From the NCBI GenBank assembly GCA_902482185.1, contig CABSZR010000002.1:1-27711 (forward strand): a stretch of 27,711 bases of DNA, in the 5' to 3' direction. This DNA is from an uncultured Collinsella sp. Its GTDB lineage: Bacteria > Actinomycetota > Coriobacteriia > Coriobacteriales > Coriobacteriaceae. Below, in pieces: positions 1 through 8,472 of this stretch. Made by a program: the position numbers and the translations under genes. Position 1 is the stretch's first letter. The number at the start of each line of letters is the position of its first letter. The notes beneath the pieces are model-generated. The model was given only the letters and a program-made list of their open reading frames with translations, was not told the origin of the DNA and did not search any database.

Positions 1-767
1 GTCTTCTGCAGATTGCGGACCTCGGTCGCGATGCGCTCGCAGGTGGCTGCGGTGGTGGCGAGAACGCCGGCGAGATAGGCGTGATGGTCGCGGCTGATAA
101 CCTGCGTGGACAGCGGGTCGTGAACCAGGCCCAGGTGCTCGCAGACGTACTCCTCGACAAACGGCTCGATGGAGCTGTACGTGCCGACAGCGCCCGAGAT
201 GGCACCGAAGGCAACATTCTTGCGGGCGTCCTCAAGACGATCCAGATCGCGCTTGAGCTCCCAGGCCCAAGAGCCAAACTTCATGCCGAAGGTCATCGGC
301 TCGGCGTGGATGCCATGAGTGCGGCCGGCACAGAGCGTGTTGCGCTCCTCAAAGGCGCGACGCTTGCAAATCTCGCCGAGCTTCTTGACGTCCTCGATGA
401 TCAGGTCGCAGGCCTGGGTGAGCTGGTAGCACAGGGCCGTGTCGCCCAGATCGGAGCTGGTCATGCCATAGTGAACCCAGCGGCTGGGCTTGGGGTCGCC
501 CTCGGGAACATCGGCATCGATGTATTCCTTCATGTTGGTCAGGAAGGCGATGACATCGTGGCGCGTGACTTCCTCGATCTCGTCAACCTTCGCCTTCTCA
601 AAGTCGGCGTGGTCGCGGATCCACTGGGCCTCTTCTTTGGAAATACCGATCTTGCCGAGCTCCGCCTGAGCCTCGCAGGCCAGGACCTCAATCTCCTGCC
701 AAATGGCGTACTTGTTCTCGAGGGAGAAGATGTGTCCCATCTCCGGGCGGGTATAGCGATCGATCAT
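1..767 (-). CDS. purB: Adenylosuccinate lyase, N-terminal part (runs off window)
   Basis: The minus-strand reading begins MIDRYTRPEMGHIFSLENKY and continues for about 255 codons to the window edge, so the C-terminal part is missing. It would catalyse two steps of purine synthesis: release of fumarate from SAICAR and from adenylosuccinate, in the cytoplasm. Family hallmarks visible are the substrate-binding HYGMTSSDLGDTA stretch, the GRTHGIHAEPMTFG stretch with the active-site His, and SGAVGTYSS. The ATG at 767-765 is preceded by an AAAGGAG ribosome binding site at the usual distance. A possible -10 element (TACAAT, complement of 812-817) lies upstream without a convincing -35. The sister lyase argininosuccinate lyase is less likely because the start and the motifs fit the PurB type. 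Confidence is high. Confidence 0.95.
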   Translation of the reverse strand, partial: MIDRYTRPEMGHIFSLENKYAIWQEIEVLACEAQAELGKIGISKEEAQWIRDHADFEKAKVDEIEEVTRHDVIAFLTNMKEYIDADVPEGDPKPSRWVHYGMTSSDLGDTALCYQLTQACDLIIEDVKKLGEICKRRAFEERNTLCAGRTHGIHAEPMTFGMKFGSWAWELKRDLDRLEDARKNVAFGAISGAVGTYSSIEPFVEEYVCEHLGLVHDPLSTQVISRDHHAYLAGVLATTAATCERIATEVRNLQK

Positions 768-889
768 AGCGGCTCCTTTTTGGTTATTGGCACGTTGGTC
801 GTAACCCAACCATTGTACCGTGCGCAGGTGCAAGTATGGGCAGTAGGCATTAACCTAACATTTTGGAATTGGAGCGACCATGAGGACGT

Positions 890-1104
890 CTGCGCATTTG
901 CTTCGCAAATACGCACCGGCTTCAGGCGAGCCCCTCAGCTTCACGAAGCCGAAGGGGAAGACTTTGTTGAATTAGCCGTCCCCATGTCTCCCGTGCCCGG
1001 TAGAGCGGGCAACGGGACGCCTGCGCATTTGCTTCGCAAATGCGCACCGGCTGCGGTCGCCTATCGGCGACCTTGCCTGCTCGCTATAAACGCTTCGCGT
1101 TTAT
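890..1104. repeat. Hairpin-rich intergenic repeat cluster
   Basis: The roughly 420 bp between purB and the tRNA gene holds no credible gene. It contains a 32-nt near-perfect direct repeat (890-921 and 1021-1052, one difference) whose core is the hairpin GCGCATTTG-CTTCG-CAAATGCGC. A GGTCGCC-TATC-GGCGACC hairpin lies at 1055-1072, ATAAACG-CTTCG-CGTTTAT at 1086-1104, and GCTTCACGAAGC at 938-949. Several hairpins share the same CTTCG loop. This looks like a dispersed non-coding repeat family or the remnant of a small mobile element. The assignment to a family is inference. Confidence 0.6.
1003..1018 (-). repeat. 16-bp copy of the tRNA-Gly 3' end
   Basis: The 16 bases GAGCGGGCAACGGGAC are identical, in the same orientation, to 1195-1210. 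That stretch covers the 3' acceptor strand and part of the T arm of the tRNA-Gly gene. A duplicated tRNA 3' end downstream of the tRNA is the pattern left by a tRNA-targeting integrase (attL/attR). No integrase gene lies between the two copies, so it may be a scar or simply part of the local repeat. The sequence identity is seen directly; its origin is inferred. Confidence 0.5.
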
Positions 1105-1121
1105 TTAACGCTCGCACCCTG

Positions 1122-1137
1122 GCGGGTTCGAGTCCCG
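1122..1137 (+). repeat. T-arm-like fragment, inverted relative to tRNA-Gly
   Basis: GCGGGTTCGAGTCCCG on the plus strand is the exact inverted copy of the tRNA-Gly T-arm at 1205-1220. The bases before and after it do not fold into a tRNA: there is no anticodon arm or matching acceptor stem. It is therefore a tRNA-derived fragment or a chance retention of the highly conserved T-loop, not a functional tRNA. Confidence 0.45.
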
Positions 1138-1148
1138 GCGCTTGGTAG

Positions 1149-1180
1149 TAAAAAGCACGGCAACGTAACGCTGCCGTGCT
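1149..1180 (-). terminator. Rho-independent terminator of tRNA-Gly
   Basis: The stem AGCACGGCA (1154-1162) pairs with TGCCGTGCT (1172-1180). Read on the minus strand it is followed by a run of five T. It lies just downstream of the tRNA 3' end, in the right orientation to end its transcript. Confidence 0.8.
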
Positions 1181-1192
1181 TGTGCTTTTTAC

Positions 1193-1267
1193 TGGAGCGG
1201 GCAACGGGACTCGAACCCGCGAGTGTCAGCTTGGGAAGCTGATGCCTTACCACTTGGCGATGCCCGC
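1193..1267 (-). tRNA. tRNA-Gly (anticodon CCC)
   Basis: The complement starts GCGGGCA and ends TGCCCGC-T-CCA, giving a perfect 7-bp acceptor stem with discriminator T and an encoded CCA. The anticodon stem TCAGC/GCTGA encloses the loop TTCCCAA, so the anticodon is CCC (plus-strand positions 1233-1235) and reads GGG glycine codons. The T arm GCGGG-TTCGAGT-CCCGT is canonical. The gene stands alone, with its own promoter and terminator. Confidence 0.95.
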
Positions 1268-1279
1268 ATATGTGGGGAT

Positions 1280-1309
1280 AGTATAACGCGGTTGTCTTGT
1301 TCGATACAA
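1280..1309 (-). promoter_or_regulatory. Probable sigma70-type promoter of tRNA-Gly
   Basis: On the minus strand a TTGTAT element (complement of 1304-1309) is separated by 18 bp from TATACT (complement of 1280-1285). The -10 ends 12 bp before the mature tRNA 5' end. The -10 matches consensus in 5 of 6 positions. Assigned by eye. Confidence 0.55.
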
Positions 1310-1552
1310 GGGTGGCGATGCTTGTTTTAGCTGTGGAGATTCGTTTGAAAATCGCGTCAATTGTGGAGACGAGGACCTTTGACTTCCTGTTCTCCTTATC
1401 TTCTACCTGCGCTTTTGCTTGATTGTTGAATTTGAGCTCGATTTGTCAGAAATCGGGCAAGCTTTTGGTCAGGCTCCGGTACTTACCCGCATGAACCTCG
1501 GGGGTAGCCTCATCCTACGCGTCGCAACCTCCCCATGCGGCGCACGAGGGAT
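1310..1552. other. Intergenic stretch with nothing recognised
   Basis: Between the tRNA promoter and the adhesin ribosome binding site I see no gene, RNA or clear hairpin. It presumably holds the adhesin promoter and leader, but no convincing -35/-10 pair stands out. Confidence 0.4.
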
Positions 1553-1563
1553 AAGGAGCAGCC

Positions 1564-4500
1564 ATGTCCAACGCACCCACGCACTCTGTCCACAGCGCAA
1601 TCGCAACAGGTCCGCTGCTCCTGCTCCTCTTCCTGGTTTTCGGCTGCCTGACACCGGGAGCCGCATTTGCCGTCGATGGCTACGATCAGCTCGGCTTCCG
1701 CACTATTAGCGATGATTGTGGGCCCTTCTTCATCGGCAAGTATGAAGCTCAAGACGCCTCGATTGCCTACTGCATGAACCAGGAGCGCCCCGGCCCCACC
1801 AAGCCGGGCGGCCCATGGCTCAACTTTGATCAAGGCTGGGTGTGGCTCGACGACGAGTTCGCGGCAATCGTTTGTCACGGATATCCTACCGCCACGTCGT
1901 TTGGCGGTTACCATCTTTCACCCGATCGCGCCCGCGCCGCAACCCAGCTTGCCGTATGGATGCTCAACGGCACTACCCATGTCGACGGTACTTACTCTTA
2001 CACGACCGCTCAGGGCAAAACCAAGAGTGGGCACTTTACCACTGACAATGAAGTCGTGGCGGCGGCGCGGTGGCTCCACGACAGCGCAAAATCAGGAAGC
2101 ATCAAAGCCGCTCCGCACCGCGCGCGACGCTATCTAGGGGCCGTATCGGGCGGCAGCAAACGTCAAGACATGCTCTATGTACTGCCGGCGGTCTCTGTTT
2201 CCTTCCAAAAGCAGTCTGCTAACACCGTTATTACCAGCGGAAACAATACCTATCAGTTTACCGGGGCAACATTCGATATTTTTGAGAGCGCCAGCGGCGC
2301 GCGTGTCGGCACCATCAAGATGGACAGCAACGGTCGAGCGCAAGCAACACTTCTGCCCAACACGGCATACTACCTAGTTGAAACGAAGGCGCCGGCCGGC
2401 TATGTCCCCCGCCACGATCGTATTGCCTTTACCACGGGGAATGACGGCGGGCGGGTCGCCATTGATGAACAGCCCGGCACCATCAATCTGCGTATCGTAA
2501 AACTCGATGCCGCGACGAATGCCGGCCCCCAGGTGGGATCTTCACTCGCAGGAGCAGAGTTCACGTGTGTGTCGCAATCAACCCCTGGATGGGCACAAAT
2601 CCTCACGACCGACGAAAGCGGTCGGGCCACCCTCGCCGATGTCCCCTTAGGAACCTTTACCATCTACGAATCAAAAGCCCCCGAGGGCTACCTGCCATCC
2701 AACGACAGCTGGACCTATACCGTTGGAGCCGACCAGCTCGGCGATTCAGGCGTGGTCGAGATCGAATCTCGCGTTTCCGATATCCCCATTGCGTTTAACC
2801 TTGAGATTTCCAAATTCAAGGATTACGGCAATAGCGACCAATCCGACCTGGAGCAGCCGGCGGAAGGTGTTGTCTTTGAGGTTGTCAGCAACAGCTCTCA
2901 GCAGGTTGTTGGCACACTGACCACAAACGTCTATGGCTTTGCCTCCACCAAAGATCAGCCCGAAGCATGGTTCGGCGCAGGCAAGCGACCCGCCGGTGTC
3001 CACGGAGCCGTCCCATACGACCGTGCCGGCTACACGGTTCGCGAGGTTCCGGAAACCGTCCCCGAGGGTTTTAAACGTGCAGGGGAATGGACCGTCGAGG
3101 CCAATCAGATTTCCAACGGCGCCGAGCTTCAATATATCGTGGACAACCACGCTCTGTCGACGCATCTCCAGATTGTAAAACGCGATGCCCAAACAGGCGC
3201 TTCTGTTCCACTAGCCGGATTCACCTTCCAACTACTCGACAGCAATCACGAATCTGTCTCACAAACTTGCTGGTATCCAACACATAACGTAATGGACACC
3301 TTTACGACTGACGCGACCGGGACCGTCACACTGCCCGAATCGCTCGTGCCGGGCACCTATTATGTACGCGAAACCTCGGCCAAAGAGCCCTATCTTGTCG
3401 GCGAGGAGATCGAGGTAAACATACCCGCCGACATGAACCTAACGCCCGTTGCAATCGCCTCGTATTATGACCACGCCGCGACCGGAAACATCAGGATCGT
3501 TAAAACCGATGCCATAGACGGCAGCAGCCTCGCGGGCGCCGTCTTTGAGATCCGTGCCTCGAGTGATATCGTGCGCCCCGACGGTAGCATTGCCGCGCTC
3601 GACGGTGAGACTGTCGCTACCATCACGACGGATGAAACTGGAGAAGCACGCGCGGACAACCTCCCGCTGGGACTTGGCACCGCACGCTACGAGGTTGTCG
3701 AGACTCAAGCGCCGGCAGGCTTCTTGCTCGATCGGACAACCCATATTGTCGACCTTACTTATGCCGACCAGAAAACACCCGTTGTAGAAGCACGGCTTAA
3801 CGTATCCGACGATTACACCAAGGTTGATATCTCCAAGGTCGATGCAAGCGGTGAGCAGGAAGTGGAAGGCGCACAACTCACCTTATATGGTCCCGATAAA
3901 ACCGAAATAGACTCCTGGACCTCATCCGACAAGCCACACCGCGTCGAACATCTTGCACCCGGCACCTACTCGTTGCGCGAAATGATGTCTCCGCGGACCT
4001 ATGACCTTGCCGAGGAAATAACGTTTGAAATAAAGGATACGGGAGAAGTCCAATCCGTCGCGATGAAGGATGCGCCCATCGAGATCAAGGGACAGGTCGA
4101 CAAGCGTCAGGAACTTGTCCAACCTATCGAAAAGGGCCTGTTGGCTAACGGCGATGGTAAAAATCGCGCCGCGACGCAAACTAATACGGATGGACTTTTC
4201 TCCTATACCATCGACGCTCGAAACGATTCCGCTACTTGGGTTGATGAGTTTACGATTACCGATGATCTTGAGTGCGCCAAAGACGGCACGGCGAGATTCA
4301 TCTCAATCGAAACCCCCGTCGCCATCGGCGACCTCAACGATCTGTGCAACGTGTGGTATCGCACGACGCCGTTGGACTCGACAGACGTCGATGAGCCGGC
4401 GAACGCGACACTTGACGATGGACACGAAAATCCTTGGCTTGAGTCCGACGAAGTAAAAGAGAGCCTTGGTGAGGACTGCCGCCTCGTCGATTACGACGGC

Positions 4501-4995
4501 TGGCGCCTCTGGAAGGCGGATGTCTCGACCACGGAATCCACCACACTCGAGGCGGAAGAGCTCGACCTTGCATCCAATACCGTCGTAACAGGCATTCGAA
4601 TTGAATACGGTGCGGTAGCCGCCGACTTTACGACTCGAAGCGATGCGGATTCTTGGACCCGCGATGATCTCAAAGATGAGCACGACGACCTTGACGATGC
4701 CAAAGCAATCCTTGGCACAGACGCTCGGGGCGCAGTCGTACACATGCAGGCAACGTCGGCTTATACGCCCCAAACCGCACTCACCAACAGCGCGCGCGTC
4801 GATCTTTGCCGCAACGGTGGCGGCGATAAACTTGAGTCACATGACGAGGACAGCGTCATTCAACGCTGTACCCTACCGCAGGACCTACCGGCAACAGGAT
4901 CAGTTCCCATCGCCGCTTGCATCACCGCGCTCCTGACCTCGGGTGCCGCAGCCCTATGGTTCGCTCGCCTTAGGTCGATCCCAAAGAAGCGCTAG
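1564..4995 (+). CDS. LPXTG-anchored thioester / SpaA (CnaB)-repeat surface adhesin
   Basis: The 1143-residue protein starts with a signal peptide (hydrophobic core about residues 13-30, likely cleavage after AFA at 36). Next is a thioester-domain-like region with Cys70 (AYCMNQERPGP) and the TQxA motif AATQLAVW around Gln128; in this family Cys and Gln form an internal thioester that can bond covalently to host surfaces. At least six SpaA/CnaB-type domains follow, starting near residues 231, 307, 411, 534, 641 and 754. Several show the IVKxDA lysine strand and the xETxAPxGY/F strand that normally form isopeptide bonds. A stalk-like domain begins near 843. The C-terminus has LPATG (1108-1112), a hydrophobic helix and a basic tail, the class A sortase signal. 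The start ATG has an AAGGAG ribosome binding site (1553-1558). No sortase or pilin gene is adjacent, so it is probably a stand-alone anchored adhesin. The ligand is unknown. Confidence 0.9.
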   Translation: MSNAPTHSVHSAIATGPLLLLLFLVFGCLTPGAAFAVDGYDQLGFRTISDDCGPFFIGKYEAQDASIAYCMNQERPGPTKPGGPWLNFDQGWVWLDDEFAAIVCHGYPTATSFGGYHLSPDRARAATQLAVWMLNGTTHVDGTYSYTTAQGKTKSGHFTTDNEVVAAARWLHDSAKSGSIKAAPHRARRYLGAVSGGSKRQDMLYVLPAVSVSFQKQSANTVITSGNNTYQFTGATFDIFESASGARVGTIKMDSNGRAQATLLPNTAYYLVETKAPAGYVPRHDRIAFTTGNDGGRVAIDEQPGTINLRIVKLDAATNAGPQVGSSLAGAEFTCVSQSTPGWAQILTTDESGRATLADVPLGTFTIYESKAPEGYLPSNDSWTYTVGADQLGDSGVVEIESRVSDIPIAFNLEISKFKDYGNSDQSDLEQPAEGVVFEVVSNSSQQVVGTLTTNVYGFASTKDQPEAWFGAGKRPAGVHGAVPYDRAGYTVREVPETVPEGFKRAGEWTVEANQISNGAELQYIVDNHALSTHLQIVKRDAQTGASVPLAGFTFQLLDSNHESVSQTCWYPTHNVMDTFTTDATGTVTLPESLVPGTYYVRETSAKEPYLVGEEIEVNIPADMNLTPVAIASYYDHAATGNIRIVKTDAIDGSSLAGAVFEIRASSDIVRPDGSIAALDGETVATITTDETGEARADNLPLGLGTARYEVVETQAPAGFLLDRTTHIVDLTYADQKTPVVEARLNVSDDYTKVDISKVDASGEQEVEGAQLTLYGPDKTEIDSWTSSDKPHRVEHLAPGTYSLREMMSPRTYDLAEEITFEIKDTGEVQSVAMKDAPIEIKGQVDKRQELVQPIEKGLLANGDGKNRAATQTNTDGLFSYTIDARNDSATWVDEFTITDDLECAKDGTARFISIETPVAIGDLNDLCNVWYRTTPLDSTDVDEPANATLDDGHENPWLESDEVKESLGEDCRLVDYDGWRLWKADVSTTESTTLEAEELDLASNTVVTGIRIEYGAVAADFTTRSDADSWTRDDLKDEHDDLDDAKAILGTDARGAVVHMQATSAYTPQTALTNSARVDLCRNGGGDKLESHDEDSVIQRCTLPQDLPATGSVPIAACITALLTSGAAALWFARLRSIPKKR

Positions 4996-5002
4996 CGCGA
5001 TG

Positions 5003-5040
5003 AAAAAGCGGGCGAGCCAGTCCCCTGGCTCGCCCGCTTT
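5003..5040. terminator. Bidirectional terminator between convergent genes
   Basis: A perfect 16-bp stem (5005-5020 with 5025-5040, loop TCCC) is flanked by A5 on the left and T3 on the right. It can therefore end transcription of the adhesin (plus) and of the membrane-protein operon (minus). Confidence 0.85.
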
Positions 5041-5061
5041 CAATCATTTAAATCGCCGCAT

Positions 5062-5280
5062 CTACTCTGCAGACGAAGATCCACCATCAACGATTGCCTG
5101 CTCGGACTCAGGAATCCCATCGGCACCCGTACTCTGTTCTTGCTCCACCTCTTCGCTGATTGCGGAGGCGGGGGTCGAGCCCTTTGCACCCACGATGTAG
5201 GCAGCCCCAAATCCTAACGCAATGGCAATCAAGGTCAAAATCACGTAGACAGGCCAATGGCGCTTAATATACGAAAACAC
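5062..5280 (-). CDS. Small single-pass membrane protein, function unknown
   Basis: The 72-residue product has a short basic N-terminus (MFSYIKRHW), one transmembrane helix (about residues 10-32) and an acidic Ser/Glu-rich tail. The layout predicts an inner-membrane anchor with an outside or disordered tail. The start is GTG at 5280-5278, preceded by TAAGGAGT on the minus strand, which is a good ribosome binding site. It begins 21 bp after the stop of the M28-like gene, so the two very likely form an operon. I do not recognise the family. It is too short for an enzyme and could be an accessory subunit of its large membrane neighbour (inference). Confidence 0.75.
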   Translation of the reverse strand: MFSYIKRHWPVYVILTLIAIALGFGAAYIVGAKGSTPASAISEEVEQEQSTGADGIPESEQAIVDGGSSSAE

Positions 5281-5301
5281 GTTGACTCCTTAGAGCTCCG
5301 T

Positions 5302-8300
5302 CTACGAACGGCGGATAACCTCGGTCACGACCTCGGATACCGTAGCAATGTTCGTCGGGTTGACATTGTGGGGCAGGTCGTCCTCGGTACGAGCGCAAGC
5401 CAGACGCGTGCCGTCCACGCCGGCGATGGTAAGGGCTCGGCGGCTCGCCTCGAGCGCAGCATAGGCATCGGTCTTGGCATAGGGCATCTCGAGCGCGCCA
5501 CAATCGACATGGAACGACTTGCAGACCTTGCTGACCAGGTTCATGATGCGGCGATCGCCCCTGAGCAGTTGTTGTTCGCCCTCGACCGTCACCACCGAAA
5601 GCCTACCGGCGCCGACGGATTCAAGATTGATGAAGAATACGCCGCGGAGCTTATCGCGATGCGAAGCCAAGAAGGCCTTCATACCAGCGCCATCACAATC
5701 CGAGGCGCCCGTTGCCACAAACCAGATATCGTGACCGAGCAGCTCATCATCGCCCATAGAGGCGACAGCCGAGAGCATATCTTCGGAAGAAGCGCCATCG
5801 GAAGACGTAGCGCCACCCTTCCAGCCATCGTTATCGTCCTCGAAGTTATCCCACGAACCGATACCGCGACCGGACTTCTTGGCATCGTAATCGTCTTCGA
5901 CGCCCAGCCAGTCACTCATGCTGTCCTGCTCGTTTTTCTTTTTACGGCCGAACAGACCACCCAGGCCGCGCTTACGAGACTTGGGTGCCGCCGGGGCGGG
6001 AGCCGAAATGGTCTCGATCGGCTGTGCGCCCGACGCAACGGGCATAGGAGGCGCAACGGGTGCTGATGTGGGTTCGGGGCCCTGGGCAGTAGCAAAGGGA
6101 TCGTTGACCTGTGCAGAGGGGTCGGGAAGGTCGAACAGCGACGTGCGAGACGCAACGTTTGCCTGCTTCATAGACGGCAGCGACGGATCGGGGACCGAAG
6201 CCAGCGGAGACGAGGAAGGTGCAGGCGACGGTGCCGACGCCGGATCGGGAACATTCATCTGCGGGCGCGGCGATGCCTGGGAGGAAATCTGGGCCATAAG
6301 GGAATCGACCGTTTCGTCCTGGGTGGGAGCGACATTGGCAACCGTGGCACCGGAACCACTCGGGGTCGGCATGGTGAAAATCTGCGTGGAATAAGGCCTC
6401 GACTCATCCGTCTCGGGAGTCTCGGAAACCGCAGGCACTTCCTCCTGCTCGACCTCGGTCGAATCATCTTGCTCGGCTGCCGCGTATTGCTCTTCGTCAG
6501 AGTTGGCCTCGACGGGCTCGTCCTCGGCGGCATCTTGGATTTCGGCAGCATCAACAGGCTCGTCATCGTCTGCCGCGTCGCCCTGCTCATCGGAAACAGG
6601 AAGGGGCTCGGCAATCGCGGTGCCCTGTTTTTCAAACGTTATCGTGGAATCGAACTGCGCGGCATCAAACGACATGGTGCTATCGACGTGCTGCTGAGCC
6701 TCGAAAGACGTCGTCGCTTCAACAACATCCGCGGACGCCGGTTGCTGGGACTCAAAGGACGTTGTAGCTTCGGCGGCTTCGACGGGCGCGGACTGCATAG
6801 CCTCGTTCTGCTCGAACTCTTGCGCCGCGAGCTCACGTGCCGCCTCGGCTGCCTGCTGCTGAGCGATAGCCTCCTGCTCGGCAGCCTCGCGTGCGGCAGC
6901 GCGCTTCTCCTCGAAATCGTCGACAAATTTCTTGCCCTTTGCAAACGCACCCTTAAAGAAGTTGGAAGCGCTGGCGCCAATCGACGAGAACGCGGATGCA
7001 ATGTCGGCATGCGGCGTTGCCGCGGGAATCTCGGCCGAGAAATCAGTATCGCTCTCGTAAGACACGCGCCTCGACTGTTCAACGTAATCGTCGTCAGACT
7101 CGTCCGCAACGTCTTGCGCCGGCGCGGCGGGAGCCAAAATGTCCAGTCCTGCCGCGGGATCGAACGCGGACACTGCCTCGGGCTCGGCAACGGCAGCGGT
7201 AACCGCGGCAGACTCATCATCCGCAGTGACAACGGGCGCAGGCTCGGGCTCAAACGTCGGCTCCTCGCCCTCCTCGTAATCGAGCGTGCAGGACTCGGGA
7301 AGCATTCCGAGCGCACGGATGGCATCCGAACCAAAGCGGATGTTGCCGGCGGCGTTGCGATAGAGCTTGGGCTCGGGCTCGGCAGGCTCCTCCGCCGGCT
7401 CAGCAGCGGGAACCTCGTCATTGAACTCTTCGGCCTGGACAGCCTGATTCTGATCCTCGGGCACGATGACGCCAATCAGCGTCTCGTCGGCAGACGCACC
7501 CTCAAAGCCCTCGATTTGCTCGTCGAAAGCCTCACCCTGTTCGGGCTCGGTCTGAGCGTCGGGAGCAATCGGCTGACCGAACTCGTCCTCGGCGTAGGTA
7601 GGCTCTTCATACTCGATGGTGTTACCGTAGTCGTTTTGCTGCTGGGCCGCGGCATACTCCGCCGCCGCGCGCGCCATTTCCTCGGCACGACGCTTCTGCT
7701 CCCCAAAATAGGTGTCGAACGGAACATCGTCGGGAAACTCGTTGTCGCCCTGGAAGGGAGCAACGTTGTCCATAACGCCGAGCATAGCGGCGACAGAGGA
7801 CTTGTTGCACACCGCGCCGGACGTATAGGGAAGAATATGGCGGTTAGAGATGATGTTTGCCGCGTTGGCAAGTGCAACGAGGGAAGCGAGGATCGCGACA
7901 ATCCACAGCAGAACCTTGAGCGCGCCGGGGAGCGGCAGGATACGCAGGATGGCAACGGCAGCGGGGGCAACCGTGGCAACGGGCAACAGCTTGGCGATGA
8001 GCGCACGATACGAAGCATAGGGCTCGCGGGCGAGCAGCTCAGCACGGGGAGAGTCGTAGTGTGCGACAACGACCACCGGGCGGTTGCGCGGAGACGCGAG
8101 CGGGCCCGAGGCCTTGTGGTAGGCGATGACATTTTGGCTCACGCCCGTCTTGCCCAGGCGCGAAACCACGGGGTGCCCTGTGCGTTCGAGCACGTAAAGA
8201 ACGGCGCCGACAATGGCCAGCAAGGTGCCGACCAAGCCGATACCGCCACCAATGCCCATCAGCAGGGCACCGGCAAACGCAAGAATACCGGTAACGGCAA

Positions 8301-8472
8301 ATGCCAACCTACTGGGCGCCGGGGCATTGAACTCCTGAACCTCGGGATCAAAGCCGTGGTTGCGGAAGATCTGAGCGATATCCTCGGCCGCCAAGCGCTC
8401 TTCTTCGCTGCATGCCGGCGTAATGCCGGTGTTCTGCAGCAGGTGGTTAATATAGTTCTGGGTGTTCGCCAT
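5302..8472 (-). CDS. Membrane-bound M28-peptidase-like protein with giant disordered insert, probably catalytically altered
   Basis: The start was set at ATG 8472 (MANTQNYINHLL) because GTGGAGCGCAC precedes it; an upstream extension has no ribosome binding site. The product is 1056 residues. Residues 1-240 contain hydrophobic helices near 55-95 and 160-205 and the M28-type strand VVVVAHYDSPRAE (His138). Residues 909-1056 resume the fold with VATGASDCDG, INLESVG (Glu951) and DDLPHNVNP (His1035). Between them lies an acidic, Ala/Glu/Pro-rich, low-complexity insert of about 670 residues. It includes a KR/AAREAAEQ coiled-coil-like stretch and four TTSFE-type repeats. Family members normally read GAxDNxSG and TGAEE; here these are GAVCNKSS (Cys222) and TGASD (Ser924, Asp925), so the bridging Asp and the catalytic Glu are replaced. 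Hydrolysis is doubtful; a scaffold or binding role is equally possible. The small membrane protein gene follows 21 bp downstream. Confidence 0.75.
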   Translation of the reverse strand: MANTQNYINHLLQNTGITPACSEEERLAAEDIAQIFRNHGFDPEVQEFNAPAPSRLAFAVTGILAFAGALLMGIGGGIGLVGTLLAIVGAVLYVLERTGHPVVSRLGKTGVSQNVIAYHKASGPLASPRNRPVVVVAHYDSPRAELLAREPYASYRALIAKLLPVATVAPAAVAILRILPLPGALKVLLWIVAILASLVALANAANIISNRHILPYTSGAVCNKSSVAAMLGVMDNVAPFQGDNEFPDDVPFDTYFGEQKRRAEEMARAAAEYAAAQQQNDYGNTIEYEEPTYAEDEFGQPIAPDAQTEPEQGEAFDEQIEGFEGASADETLIGVIVPEDQNQAVQAEEFNDEVPAAEPAEEPAEPEPKLYRNAAGNIRFGSDAIRALGMLPESCTLDYEEGEEPTFEPEPAPVVTADDESAAVTAAVAEPEAVSAFDPAAGLDILAPAAPAQDVADESDDDYVEQSRRVSYESDTDFSAEIPAATPHADIASAFSSIGASASNFFKGAFAKGKKFVDDFEEKRAAAREAAEQEAIAQQQAAEAARELAAQEFEQNEAMQSAPVEAAEATTSFESQQPASADVVEATTSFEAQQHVDSTMSFDAAQFDSTITFEKQGTAIAEPLPVSDEQGDAADDDEPVDAAEIQDAAEDEPVEANSDEEQYAAAEQDDSTEVEQEEVPAVSETPETDESRPYSTQIFTMPTPSGSGATVANVAPTQDETVDSLMAQISSQASPRPQMNVPDPASAPSPAPSSSPLASVPDPSLPSMKQANVASRTSLFDLPDPSAQVNDPFATAQGPEPTSAPVAPPMPVASGAQPIETISAPAPAAPKSRKRGLGGLFGRKKKNEQDSMSDWLGVEDDYDAKKSGRGIGSWDNFEDDNDGWKGGATSSDGASSEDMLSAVASMGDDELLGHDIWFVATGASDCDGAGMKAFLASHRDKLRGVFFINLESVGAGRLSVVTVEGEQQLLRGDRRIMNLVSKVCKSFHVDCGALEMPYAKTDAYAALEASRRALTIAGVDGTRLACARTEDDLPHNVNPTNIATVSEVVTEVIRRS

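Noticed and set aside
1105..1147. A second tRNA gene on the plus strand
   Set aside because: Only a T-arm-like stretch is present; no acceptor stem or anticodon arm can be formed with the upstream bases.
81..1148. Long plus-strand reading frame over purB and the spacer
   Set aside because: It is antisense to clear purB codons and runs through non-coding hairpins; no family features.
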